DNA of 64,000 nt from NCBI RefSeq assembly GCF_032108445.1, contig NZ_CP134876.1, positions 5,952,001-6,016,000 of the forward strand, in the 5' to 3' direction. The stretch is from Micromonospora halotolerans. GTDB lineage: Bacteria; Actinomycetota; Actinomycetes; Mycobacteriales; Micromonosporaceae. The notes under the pieces are model-generated. The model did no database searches. It was not told the DNA's origin and saw only the letters and a list, made by a program, of their open reading frames with translations. Within the stretch, counting starts at the first letter, position 1; each line of letters opens with the position of its first letter. Shown here in pieces: positions 37,289 through 44,607 of this stretch. A program made the position numbers and the translations under genes.

Positions 37289-37602
37289 CAGGCAACCGCC
37301 AGCCGGCGCAGCCCGGTCGCGGCGAGGGACCGCATGCGCTGCAGCTCGGCGCCCAGGGCCGCGCGGCCGGCGTCGGTCAGCCGGTACGGCTTGCGCCGGT
37401 CCTGCTCGGGCAGGGCCTCGATGTAGGCGTGCTCCTCCAGGCGCCGGATCGCGCCGTAGAGCGTGCCGGGCCCGGGGCGGGCGCCGGTGAGCTCGCCGAT
37501 GTCGTCCTGCATGGCGTACCCGTGCTTGGGCCCCGCGGCGAGGCTGATCAGGATGTGCAGGGCCGGTTCGGAGAACCGGCCGAGGTCGGCGAGCCCGGCC
37601 AT
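37288..37602 (-). CDS. PadR family transcriptional regulator
   Basis: 104 residues, the short PadR form. The winged helix contains LISLAAGPKHGYAMQDDI and PGTLYGAIRRLEEHAYIE, and the C-terminal helix is for dimerisation. It most likely represses its own two-gene operon with the membrane protein. GGGAGG four bases before the ATG fixes the start. Two CGTAG half-sites lie just upstream (37616-37645), suitable for autoregulation. Confidence 0.9.
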   Translation of the reverse strand: MAGLADLGRFSEPALHILISLAAGPKHGYAMQDDIGELTGARPGPGTLYGAIRRLEEHAYIEALPEQDRRKPYRLTDAGRAALGAELQRMRSLAATGLRRLAVA

Positions 37603-37615
37603 GGGACCTCCCTTA

Positions 37616-37630
37616 CTACGTCCCGCGTAG
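37616..37630. promoter_or_regulatory. Candidate PadR operator
   Basis: Inverted repeat CTACG-TCCCG-CGTAG immediately upstream of the padR-like start, with a further CGTAG at 37641-37645. PadR proteins usually bind dyads near their own promoter. The repeat is visible; its role is inferred. Confidence 0.45.
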
Positions 37631-37667
37631 CATCGCAGTGCGTAGCAAGCCGGTCAAGCCTGACCGC

Positions 37668-37946
37668 TCATGCCCCTCGAAGACCGTACCGTTCGGCGGC
37701 GCGCGCCTTGGCCTTTGCCGCCTCCACCTCGCGGTCGCGGGGAGGCGCCTTCGTCACGAGGCTGTCCAGCAGGGTTCGGGTGGCTGCCGTGACAGCGCGA
37801 ACGGCCTCGCCGAACGCCTCCTCGTTGGCCGCGGACGGCCGCGTCGTGCCGCTGACCTTGCGCACGTACTGGATGGCGGCGGCTTCGATCTCATCGTCGG
37901 TTACCGGCGGTTCGAAGTTGTGGAGCACGCGAATGTTCCTGCACAT
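37668..37946 (-). CDS. DUF2277 small protein
   Basis: 92 residues. MCRNIRVLHNFEPP, then QYVRKVSGTTRPSAANE and LLDSLVTKAPPRDRE cover a whole DUF2277 domain. Its function is unknown. AGGAGG ends directly at the ATG, which is unusually close, but the family always begins MCRNI, so the start is secure. It lies between the LtrA gene and the PadR operon on the same strand with its own spacing, and is probably transcribed separately. Confidence 0.85.
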   Translation of the reverse strand: MCRNIRVLHNFEPPVTDDEIEAAAIQYVRKVSGTTRPSAANEEAFGEAVRAVTAATRTLLDSLVTKAPPRDREVEAAKAKARAAERYGLRGA

Positions 37947-38098
37947 CCTCCTAGAATGCCAGGTCGAGCGGACATCGGTAGGTGGGTCACCCGTGACGCC
38001 CACCGTGACGATGCATGTCCCAGGGCCACGGCAAAGTCGTGCCGGCGGCCGGCCGGGATTCTGTGTGGATCGGCCCGGGGGTAGCTGCCTGCGACCTG

Positions 38099-39289
38099 TC
38101 ACGATGGTGCGCCTGGTGGCGACGGTGGTTCGGCTGGATGGGCTCGAGCGCGAGTGGCGTCGGAGATGGCGACCCCGGCGAGGACTGCGGTGGCGGCGAG
38201 GGCGACCAGCAGTGGCGGCAGGAGGAGCATCACCGGTGTCAGGGCGGCCAGCACGACCACGCCGATCGGTCGATCCCGGGATACGCGGGCGAAGACCGCG
38301 TACTCGAAGCCGGCACGCCCGGCGAGGAAGAGTGCGGGTCCGCCGAGGATGACGGCGATCCAGGCCGGTTGCGTATGTCCGAACGGATGGGTGATGACGA
38401 GTTCGTCGCCGACGGCGGTGACGACGATGCCGGCCACCATGACCAGGTGGGCGTATGACGTCGATGCGGCGAGGCGGGCCGGGTCGGGGGCCGCTTTGAT
38501 GGCTGCGGCCGCCAGTTCCCCGGCGCGGTAGATGTAGATCCGCCACAGCAGCACGGTGGTGGCGGTCGCCACGAGGAACGCAGCGGTCCGGTCGGGCGTG
38601 AAGGCGGTGCCGCGAAGCGTCAGTCCGGTGACCAGGATCAACTCGCCGAGCGCGATGATGTAGAACTGCCGGTAGCGCTCGGACAGGTGTTCGGCCACGG
38701 TCGGCAGTTCCGACGGGGGCGTGCGGCCGATCCTCGGCGTGGGGTAGGAGAGCGCGTATGCGGCGTAGTCGAGCGCCACCGCGAGTGTCCACAGCGCCAC
38801 ACGCGCCGTCCCGTGCGAGAGCGCCCCGGCGATCCACGGCGGCGCGGACACGCCGTACCAGAACAGTATCCGTCCGGAGGTGCGCCGTGGTGCGTGGCCC
38901 CGCAGGGTGATCACAAGGAAGACGTTGGTGCCGATGAACAGGGCCACGAATACCCCTGCGAAGAGCAGGCCTTGCCCGCCGAACGCGTCGGGCAGCGCTA
39001 TCGCGATCACCAGGGTGCCCACCAGAGTCGCGATGACCAGCAGCTGCATCGCCGGTTGTTGGGGGTTGAACCTGTCGGTTATCCACGCCGTGTTGAACCA
39101 GATCCGCCACACTGTCAGCAGCAGCAACAGCGCCTGGAAGGCGCCGCTCCAGGTGAGATCCTGGATCAGCGCGTTCGAGAGTTGGGCGAGCGCGAAGACG
39201 AACGCCAGGTCGAAGAACAGTTCCAGGTACGTTGCCATCTGGGGATCCCCAGGCATGCGCAGCAGCTCGCCCGCCCGGCTCGTCGTCAT
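38099..39289 (-). CDS. LtrA family low-temperature-requirement membrane protein
   Basis: 396 residues. The family signature YLELFFDLAFVFALAQLSN follows a short cytoplasmic start. About ten to twelve helices follow, including the conserved RYRQFYIIALGELILVTG. LtrA proteins are poorly understood and were linked to growth in the cold in Listeria. The frame is open 46 codons further upstream; the ATG at 39289 is chosen because the family starts here. Confidence 0.85.
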   Translation of the reverse strand: MTTSRAGELLRMPGDPQMATYLELFFDLAFVFALAQLSNALIQDLTWSGAFQALLLLLTVWRIWFNTAWITDRFNPQQPAMQLLVIATLVGTLVIAIALPDAFGGQGLLFAGVFVALFIGTNVFLVITLRGHAPRRTSGRILFWYGVSAPPWIAGALSHGTARVALWTLAVALDYAAYALSYPTPRIGRTPPSELPTVAEHLSERYRQFYIIALGELILVTGLTLRGTAFTPDRTAAFLVATATTVLLWRIYIYRAGELAAAAIKAAPDPARLAASTSYAHLVMVAGIVVTAVGDELVITHPFGHTQPAWIAVILGGPALFLAGRAGFEYAVFARVSRDRPIGVVVLAALTPVMLLLPPLLVALAATAVLAGVAISDATRARAHPAEPPSPPGAPS

Positions 39290-39482
39290 CGGCCCGCCCG
39301 TTCTGTCGGTTTCGCGGCAGCGTTCAAGCAGTCGTACCACGCCGCCATGCCTCCCGGTGCCGACAAGACGATGCCCAGGGCTTCTCGCAACGAGTGACGA
39401 GCTGACGCGGCGTGGCGGGTGGGCCACGCAGTTTGGGTGAGTCCGAATCGAAAGTCATGCCCGCTCGGCCCCGGTGCAGTCG

Positions 39483-39665
39483 TCAGGTGATGCCGACTAG
39501 TGCCAGGGGCCGGGTGCTGTCGCAGGCGTGATGCCGGTTGGCGGCGGCGGTGTTGGCGATTCCGGCGGCGCGGAGGGCGCCGATGGCGGCGTTGCGTAGG
39601 GCGGCCATGACCTCGGCCCGGTTCCGGTGCGAATCTGAGCGCGTCTTCGTCGTAGGTGACGTCGG
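39483..39665 (-). mobile_element. ISAs1-family transposase C-terminal remnant
   Basis: The minus strand encodes RNRAEVMAALRNAAIGALRA, then GIANTAAANRHHA and RPLALVGIT, which matches the C-terminal end of ISAs1-type DDE transposases (pattern MATLRNLAI...RHHARDP...LLGI). The upstream part continues only a short way and appears to change frame near 39650, where a YDED-like stretch is in another frame. No inverted repeats or rest of the element were seen. It abuts the AraC gene whose 5' end is missing. Confidence 0.65.
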
Positions 39666-40588
39666 ATACCTGGCGTGGGCCTGGTGCATCTCGTCACGAC
39701 CCGACCGGCAACCCGCGCCAGAACAAGCCCACCAAGTGCGGATCCTGGCCGACGCCTGCGCCCCGCCGACCGGGACCGCCTCCCCGCCGCCATTCGCGAG
39801 CGACTCCATCGCAACGAGGGGCGTCGCCGTACGCCCGGCTGACGCTGCCGCCGATGCCGTCGGCGTTGCTCATCGTCAACCTCGGGGCGCCGTTCCGCAT
39901 CCGCGCCGGCACCGACATCGAGACGGCCGAGTACGCCGACGGCTGCGTGGTCACCATGCCCACCCGCGCGTTGGAGTTCGGCTGCCCACTCCGGACCCGG
40001 TCCGTCGGCGTGCACGTCAAGCCGTGGGGGCTGGCGCCGTTCCTGCCGATGCCGGCGGCCGAGCTGTGTGACCGGCCGGTGACGGTAGAGCAGGTTTGGG
40101 GCCGGCCCGCCATTGCTGAGCTGCGAGACCGGCTGGCCACGGCGGACGGACCGCACGAGATGCTGAGGCTGCTCGAGGAGGAGCTGATGCGACGGCTGTG
40201 CGAAACCGCCGGCCTGGGGCTGGTCCGCCATGCGAGCAGCGTCATCGCGGCGACCGGCGGGGCGGTGGCGATCGGCGACCTGAGGGTGGCAGCCGGTGTC
40301 AGCAGCACTCATCTGGCACAGCGGTTCAAGGAGCTCATCGGCGTCACGCCGAAGCGGCTGGCCCGCACCTACCGCTTCGCCGCCACCCTGTTCGCGATCA
40401 ACCCCGCCGGACCGATCGACTGGGGCGACCTCGCCAGTGGCGCAGGCTACTTCGACCAGGCCCACTTCGGCCACGAGTTCCGGGCGTTCACCGGGCTCAC
40501 GCCGACCCGGTACGTCGAAGTCCGGCGGCGGTTCCTGCGCGAACATCCCGGCCACGTGCTGGACGGCTCGCCGCTGCCGGCCGATTGA
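39656..40588 (+). CDS. AraC family regulator, 5' part replaced
   Basis: The open frame is 310 residues, but the first 60 or so are Arg/Pro-rich and look unlike a protein. Homology starts near LTLPPMPSALLIVNLGAPF (about residue 63), in the middle of the N-terminal sensor domain of this AraC group. It then runs through KPWGLAPFLPMPAAEL to an intact pair of HTHs (VAAGVSSTHLAQRFKELIGV and SGAGYFDQAHFGHEFRAFTG). The transposase remnant next to it suggests insertion removed the promoter and first codons. An ATG at 39854 could still start a shortened protein. Probably non-functional or altered. Confidence 0.6.
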   Translation: MTSDTWRGPGASRHDPTGNPRQNKPTKCGSWPTPAPRRPGPPPRRHSRATPSQRGASPYARLTLPPMPSALLIVNLGAPFRIRAGTDIETAEYADGCVVTMPTRALEFGCPLRTRSVGVHVKPWGLAPFLPMPAAELCDRPVTVEQVWGRPAIAELRDRLATADGPHEMLRLLEEELMRRLCETAGLGLVRHASSVIAATGGAVAIGDLRVAAGVSSTHLAQRFKELIGVTPKRLARTYRFAATLFAINPAGPIDWGDLASGAGYFDQAHFGHEFRAFTGLTPTRYVEVRRRFLREHPGHVLDGSPLPAD

Positions 40589-40654
40589 TTTCGTACAAGA
40601 GGGACAGCTCACGACACGCTAATTTGGGGGCACCCCAGAGCAGAGGAGAGCCCC

Positions 40655-41238
40655 GTGGGCAAGGTGGTCATGTACAGCTCGGTGTCGGTGGACGGCTTCG
40701 TCGCGGACGAGAATGACCAGCCCGGACCGCTGTTCGACTGGTTGTCCAGCGGTGACGTCCCGTTGGACGAGAGCGGCGAGGTGAAGGTGTCGCAGACGTC
40801 CTACGACTACACCAGGCCGTACTGGGACCAGATCGGGGTGACACTCGTCGGCCGCCACGTCTTCGACCTGACCGACGGCTGGGACGGGAAGCCTCCGAGC
40901 GGGATCGACCACGTGGTCGTCGTGACGCACCGGCCGCAGCCCGAGGGCTGGGACCCCGAGGCGCCGTTTCACTTCGTCGACGGCGTCGAGGCAGCGGTGG
41001 CCAAGGCGCAGGAGCTTGTGCGGGTGACCGCATGGTCGAGGTCGCCGCTGGAGAGGTCGGTGGCCAGGTGCTTGCCGCGGGCCTGGTCGATGAGGTGCGC
41101 ATGGACGTCGTACCCGTGGTGTTCGGGTCCGGCAAGCGCTACTTCGGGTCGGTCGACGCGCAGCACCTGTTGGAGGATCCTGACGTGGTGATTCAGGGCA
41201 ACCGGGTGCTTCACCTGCGCTATCGGGTGCGCAGTTGA
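40655..41238 (+). pseudogene. Dihydrofolate reductase family (RibD C-terminal) gene with a frameshift
   Basis: Begins MGKVVMYSSVSVDGFVADEN with GAGGAG upstream of the GTG and runs in frame through GVTLVGRHVFDLTDGW and VVVVTHRPQP to AKAQEL near 41017. The remainder, MVEVAAGEVGGQVLAAGLVD then VVPVVFGSGKRYFG, is one frame away and ends at 41238. A single-base loss near 41018-41020 explains it; restoring it gives a complete protein of about 194 residues. It is either a recent pseudogene or a sequencing error. Confidence 0.8.
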
Positions 41239-41401
41239 CCGATGTGAGCGGGTACGCGAGGAAGTCCACCGCGAACGGTGACACAAGATCGGACCTCCGG
41301 CTGCATTTGCGCATCGCGGTCCCTGGTCAGGCAGCCGACGCCGATCGAGGCTAGCAGTATGCGCAGCGCGCCTCCGCCACCACAACAATGAGCATAGACA
41401 G

Positions 41402-41413
41402 GTTGACATCAAC
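41402..41413. promoter_or_regulatory. Palindrome upstream of the secreted-protein gene
   Basis: GTTGACATCAAC is an inverted repeat (GTTGA and TCAAC around CA) that includes a perfect -35-like TTGACA. It lies 46 bases before the GTG at 41459. No good -10 box sits at the expected distance. It may be an operator. Confidence 0.35.
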
Positions 41414-41458
41414 TGATACGCTGCCCTCTCCTTACCCCCAAGCAGGAGAGACACCGTA

Positions 41459-42349
41459 GTGAAGAAACTATCAAGCGTCGCGTCCGTGCTCGCACTCTCA
41501 ATGGGAATCGCTATTGCCCCGGCAGCGTCTGCCTACGCTGCTACGGACAGGAGTGGGGCGGAACGGCTGAACATCCCGAACAGCAGTGCGTGCAAGGCGG
41601 GCCGCACGGTCATGCAAGGCATGGTGGCAGGGCCAGGCGGCCAGCTTTACATCGTTTTCACCAAGGCGGCCGGCGCGGAGCCGGTCCTGTCCAGGTGGTT
41701 GCGCGACGGCTCAACCTGGGACGGCGCTAGCTGGATCTGCGCCGGGGCGCCGACCTCCATACCCACACTCGGCCACGGTAACGACCTCGCCTACAACCCG
41801 AACTATCTGGGCCAGGGCCCGGCCTTGATTGCCACCCAAGGCAGCCAATCCGCGTTTCTGAGCGATAAGGTGACAATCGTGCGCCTGAACGGCGATGGAA
41901 CTTTTGGCGCAACCGGGGAAGTGCGTCTACCGATAGGCAACATCAGCGGCCTCTGCTACAGCGCGACGGCCGCCGGTGGAGCCGGCAAATATGCTGCCCG
42001 ACGGTTGGGCAGCCTGTGGACCCATCCGGGCGCCGGTGCGCTTACGAGTGGATGGACGCTGGCGAAGAGCAACCTGACGAGTCACGATAATCGTTCCGAC
42101 CAGGGGATTGACTGCTCTGAGAACTATATCTGGAACACCAAGTCAATCAACACGTCAACGCCCGCTACCGGGTGGAACTGGGTGTACCAGTACAACTGGT
42201 CTGGAGGCGATGTGGAGAGCGACATCGGAATTTCGGGGAACAACTTGACCGACGAGATCGAAGATGTCACCCATGTGGGGAGCGAATTCTTCGTCGGCAT
42301 CAACCGAAACGACGGGCTAGCCGACTCCGTAAAGGTGTTCACCGAATAA
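41459..42349 (+). CDS. Secreted hypothetical protein, possible beta-propeller
   Basis: 296 residues from GTG, with AGGAGAG upstream. A signal peptide spans about 1-28 (MKKLSSVASVLALSMGIAIA, cleavage near YAA). The mature part has Trp/Gly-rich strand-like repeats (LYIVFTKAAG, TGWNWVYQYNWSGGD) and cysteines that could form disulfides, suggesting a propeller or lectin-like fold. I do not recognise a family. The gene is visibly less GC-rich than its surroundings and uses AAA/AAC/ATT codons more freely, consistent with recent acquisition. Confidence 0.75.
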   Translation: MKKLSSVASVLALSMGIAIAPAASAYAATDRSGAERLNIPNSSACKAGRTVMQGMVAGPGGQLYIVFTKAAGAEPVLSRWLRDGSTWDGASWICAGAPTSIPTLGHGNDLAYNPNYLGQGPALIATQGSQSAFLSDKVTIVRLNGDGTFGATGEVRLPIGNISGLCYSATAAGGAGKYAARRLGSLWTHPGAGALTSGWTLAKSNLTSHDNRSDQGIDCSENYIWNTKSINTSTPATGWNWVYQYNWSGGDVESDIGISGNNLTDEIEDVTHVGSEFFVGINRNDGLADSVKVFTE

Positions 42350-42512
42350 ATTCGAGCAACTGTGATGCTGTTGACGCATGCGTTCCACGTACGCAAGAAG
42401 GTGGGACGACGTCAAACCCGCCGTGCCCCTCCAGCCAGTGACCCGACACGGAGGTCCGGGGCCACCCGTTGGCTGGAGCGAACTTGTCCTATCCCTCTGC
42501 TCTAATCCCGTC

Positions 42513-42992
42513 ATGCATGTCGTCGTCACAGGCGCACTCGTTGAAAACGGCGCGGTCCTTCTGGTACACCGCAGCCCGACCCGCCGGGCATACCCAGATC
42601 TCTGGGATCTGCCCGGGGGGCATGTCGAAGGGGGTGAGTCGGAACTACAAGCCCTCGCGCGTGAGATGCACGAGGAACTCGGTGTTCACATCGTGGCGGA
42701 GTCCGCTTCACGGTTGGGCGACTGGCATGCCGGCAGCGGTGAGGACGGCGTTCACGTAGGTGTCTGGCACGTTGGAGACTGGGTTGGCTCTCCGACCAAC
42801 CGCGCACCTGACGAGCATGACGACATGGCATGGGTCGGGATCAACGAGCTGGGCGGTCTTCCCCTCGTGCACGGCGGCTTGACGGCATTGCTTCGTTCTC
42901 TGCCTGAGCCTGACCGGCTGCTTCGCCGCGACGAAGCACGGACAGCCGCATCGGGGAGCCGTCCGGAGGTCCATCGCTACCCGTCAGCATGA
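42513..42992 (+). CDS. NUDIX hydrolase
   Basis: 159 residues. The NUDIX box is intact: GGHVEGGESELQALAREMHE followed by ELGV, matching Gx5Ex7REUxEExGU. It hydrolyses a nucleoside diphosphate linked to another moiety; the substrate is unknown. The ATG has no ribosome site, and TCTAAT lies six bases upstream, so the mRNA may be leaderless. The C-terminal 25 residues are not conserved. Confidence 0.85.
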   Translation: MHVVVTGALVENGAVLLVHRSPTRRAYPDLWDLPGGHVEGGESELQALAREMHEELGVHIVAESASRLGDWHAGSGEDGVHVGVWHVGDWVGSPTNRAPDEHDDMAWVGINELGGLPLVHGGLTALLRSLPEPDRLLRRDEARTAASGSRPEVHRYPSA

Positions 42993-43123
42993 GCGGACGC
43001 TCACCGGGCGCGCGGCCTGCGGCAGATCAGGATGTCGGCGGTGGTCGGCGGTGACGACAGGGGCCAAAGTCCGGTCGGCAGATGTACGGCTGGGATGATC
43101 GTGGCCATGTGGTTGGAGGCGCG

Positions 43124-43606
43124 GTGACGGCTACGTCGGATCGCGGAGTGGCGTCGGTACACGGCTCGTTGGCGGTCTATCCCGGTACGTTCGATCCGTT
43201 CACCCCCGGACACCGGGATCTGGTGGCCCGTGCCCGGGTGGTGTTCGACCGGATCATCGTGTTGCTGGCGGTCAACGCCGACAAACGACCGACCGCCGAG
43301 GCCACGACCAGGGCAGCACGCGTACGTGACGCCATGCCGGCAGCCTGGGGCAATGTCGAGGTGGACACCTGGACCGGCCTGACCGCCTCCTACTGCCTGG
43401 GCCGCGGCGCCACGGTCATCGTCCGCGGCCTACGTACGGCCGCAGACCTCAGCCACGAGTACCAGCTCGCTGCCATGAACGAGCAACTCGGCATGCAGAC
43501 CGTCTGGTTGCCGTCCCGTCCGCAGCTGACGGCCACTTCCTCCACGGTCGCACGCGCCTACCGCTCGGCACAGTCGGCCCGTCCGTCCCTGACGGCTGAA
43601 GCTTGA
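43124..43606 (+). CDS. CoaD-like nucleotidyltransferase, second copy
   Basis: 160 residues from GTG at 43124, which has GGAGG four to five bases upstream; the frame is open back to 43082. After about 15 non-conserved residues comes AVYPGTFDPFTPGHRDLVAR, then VIVRGLRTAADLSHEYQLAAMN and the TSSTVAR end. It shares its FDPFTPGH start and overall spacing with the copy at 19944-20348. Normal CoaD has FDPxTxGH and a longer C-terminal helix, so both are divergent and may use a substrate other than phosphopantetheine. The housekeeping coaD is presumably elsewhere. Confidence 0.7.
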   Translation: MTATSDRGVASVHGSLAVYPGTFDPFTPGHRDLVARARVVFDRIIVLLAVNADKRPTAEATTRAARVRDAMPAAWGNVEVDTWTGLTASYCLGRGATVIVRGLRTAADLSHEYQLAAMNEQLGMQTVWLPSRPQLTATSSTVARAYRSAQSARPSLTAEA

Positions 43607-43647
43607 CCGCCAGGGGTGGGTGGCACCGGCGCGACCTGATTCGCGGT

Positions 43648-43755
43648 CATGCGGACGTTGCCAGGGTTGGGGTCGCCGCGGGCAAGACCACGCTCGCCGA
43701 CGCACTGGCCGTCGTTCTGCCCACACCGGGCCGCGACGTCATCCGTTCTGCTCGT
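43648..43755 (+). pseudogene. Uridine-kinase-like gene fragment
   Basis: About 35 codons downstream of the CoaD-like gene encode ARVGVAAGKTTLADALAVVL and then GRDVIRSA. This matches the P-loop region of the intact gene at 12905-13579 (RVAIDGPPAAGKTTLADELA, GRDVIRAT), but four residues of the P-loop are missing and nothing follows. The convergent SDR gene ends at 43764. It is clearly a remnant. Confidence 0.7.
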
Positions 43756-43763
43756 CAGCAGGT

Positions 43764-44531
43764 TCAGTTGGGCGGCTCGAAACGGCCGTCGACCGCAGTC
43801 CACCCGCCGTCCACGATCAGGCAGCTGCCGGTGACGAAACTCGCGGCGTCGCCGGCGAGATAGACCACCGCGCCCGCCATCTCCTCCGGTCGCGCCCAGC
43901 GCCCGAGCGCGCTCTTGGCGGCGTACGCGTCGTACCACTCCGGATTGGCCTTGATCTGCGCCGTGAGGGGCGTCTCCACGACACCGGGTGCGACCGCGTT
44001 GACCCGGACACCGCGCGGCCCGAGTTCGGCGGCGGCGGTCCGCAGCAGCTGCACCAGACCGGATTTTGTCGCCGCGTAGACGCCCTGACCCGGTTCCACC
44101 GTGTAGGCGCGGATGGAGGAGAAACCGATGATGCTGCCCCTACCTCGCTCCGCCATCCCGGCGCCGAAGGCCCGAACCATCGCGAAGGAGGCTGCAAGGT
44201 TGAGCCCGACGACCCGGTCGAACTCCTCCTGCGTGTAGTCCAGCAGACGCTTACGGACGTTCGTGGCGGCGGTGAAGACCAAGATATCCACATCGCCCAG
44301 TTCAGCTGCGGCCAGGGACACCGCCGAAGGATCCAGAACATCCAGAACGTACGGGGAGCCGTCGGCCATCTGGGCGGTCAGGGCGGCGGATTCAGCGTCG
44401 CGGTCGGCGCAGATGACCTCGGCACCGTGCGCCGTCAGCGCCCGGGCGCACTCGCGGCCGATGCCGCTGCCGGCGCCAACCACCACAGCCCTTCGGCCGT
44501 CGAGTCGAAACAACTTTTCGTACGCGGGCAT
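43764..44531 (-). CDS. SDR family NAD(P)-dependent oxidoreductase
   Basis: 255 residues. The nucleotide loop is GAGSGIG, Ser-Tyr-Lys catalytic residues are in SSIRAYTVEPGQGVYAATKSG, and the C-terminal ASFVTGSCLIVDGGW is classical. It oxidises or reduces a hydroxyl/keto group; FGAGM and WYDAY give no specific substrate. GGAG precedes the ATG by six bases. It lies 76 bases after the aldehyde dehydrogenase stop on the same strand and looks like the last gene of the large leftward operon. Confidence 0.88.
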   Translation of the reverse strand: MPAYEKLFRLDGRRAVVVGAGSGIGRECARALTAHGAEVICADRDAESAALTAQMADGSPYVLDVLDPSAVSLAAAELGDVDILVFTAATNVRKRLLDYTQEEFDRVVGLNLAASFAMVRAFGAGMAERGRGSIIGFSSIRAYTVEPGQGVYAATKSGLVQLLRTAAAELGPRGVRVNAVAPGVVETPLTAQIKANPEWYDAYAAKSALGRWARPEEMAGAVVYLAGDAASFVTGSCLIVDGGWTAVDGRFEPPN

Positions 44532-44607
44532 GGCTCACTCCTCATCCTCTTCGGCAGTTGCTCACGGGCAGGCCTCGTGGTGCGCGCCCATGATGTCGAC
44601 AGGGGGT

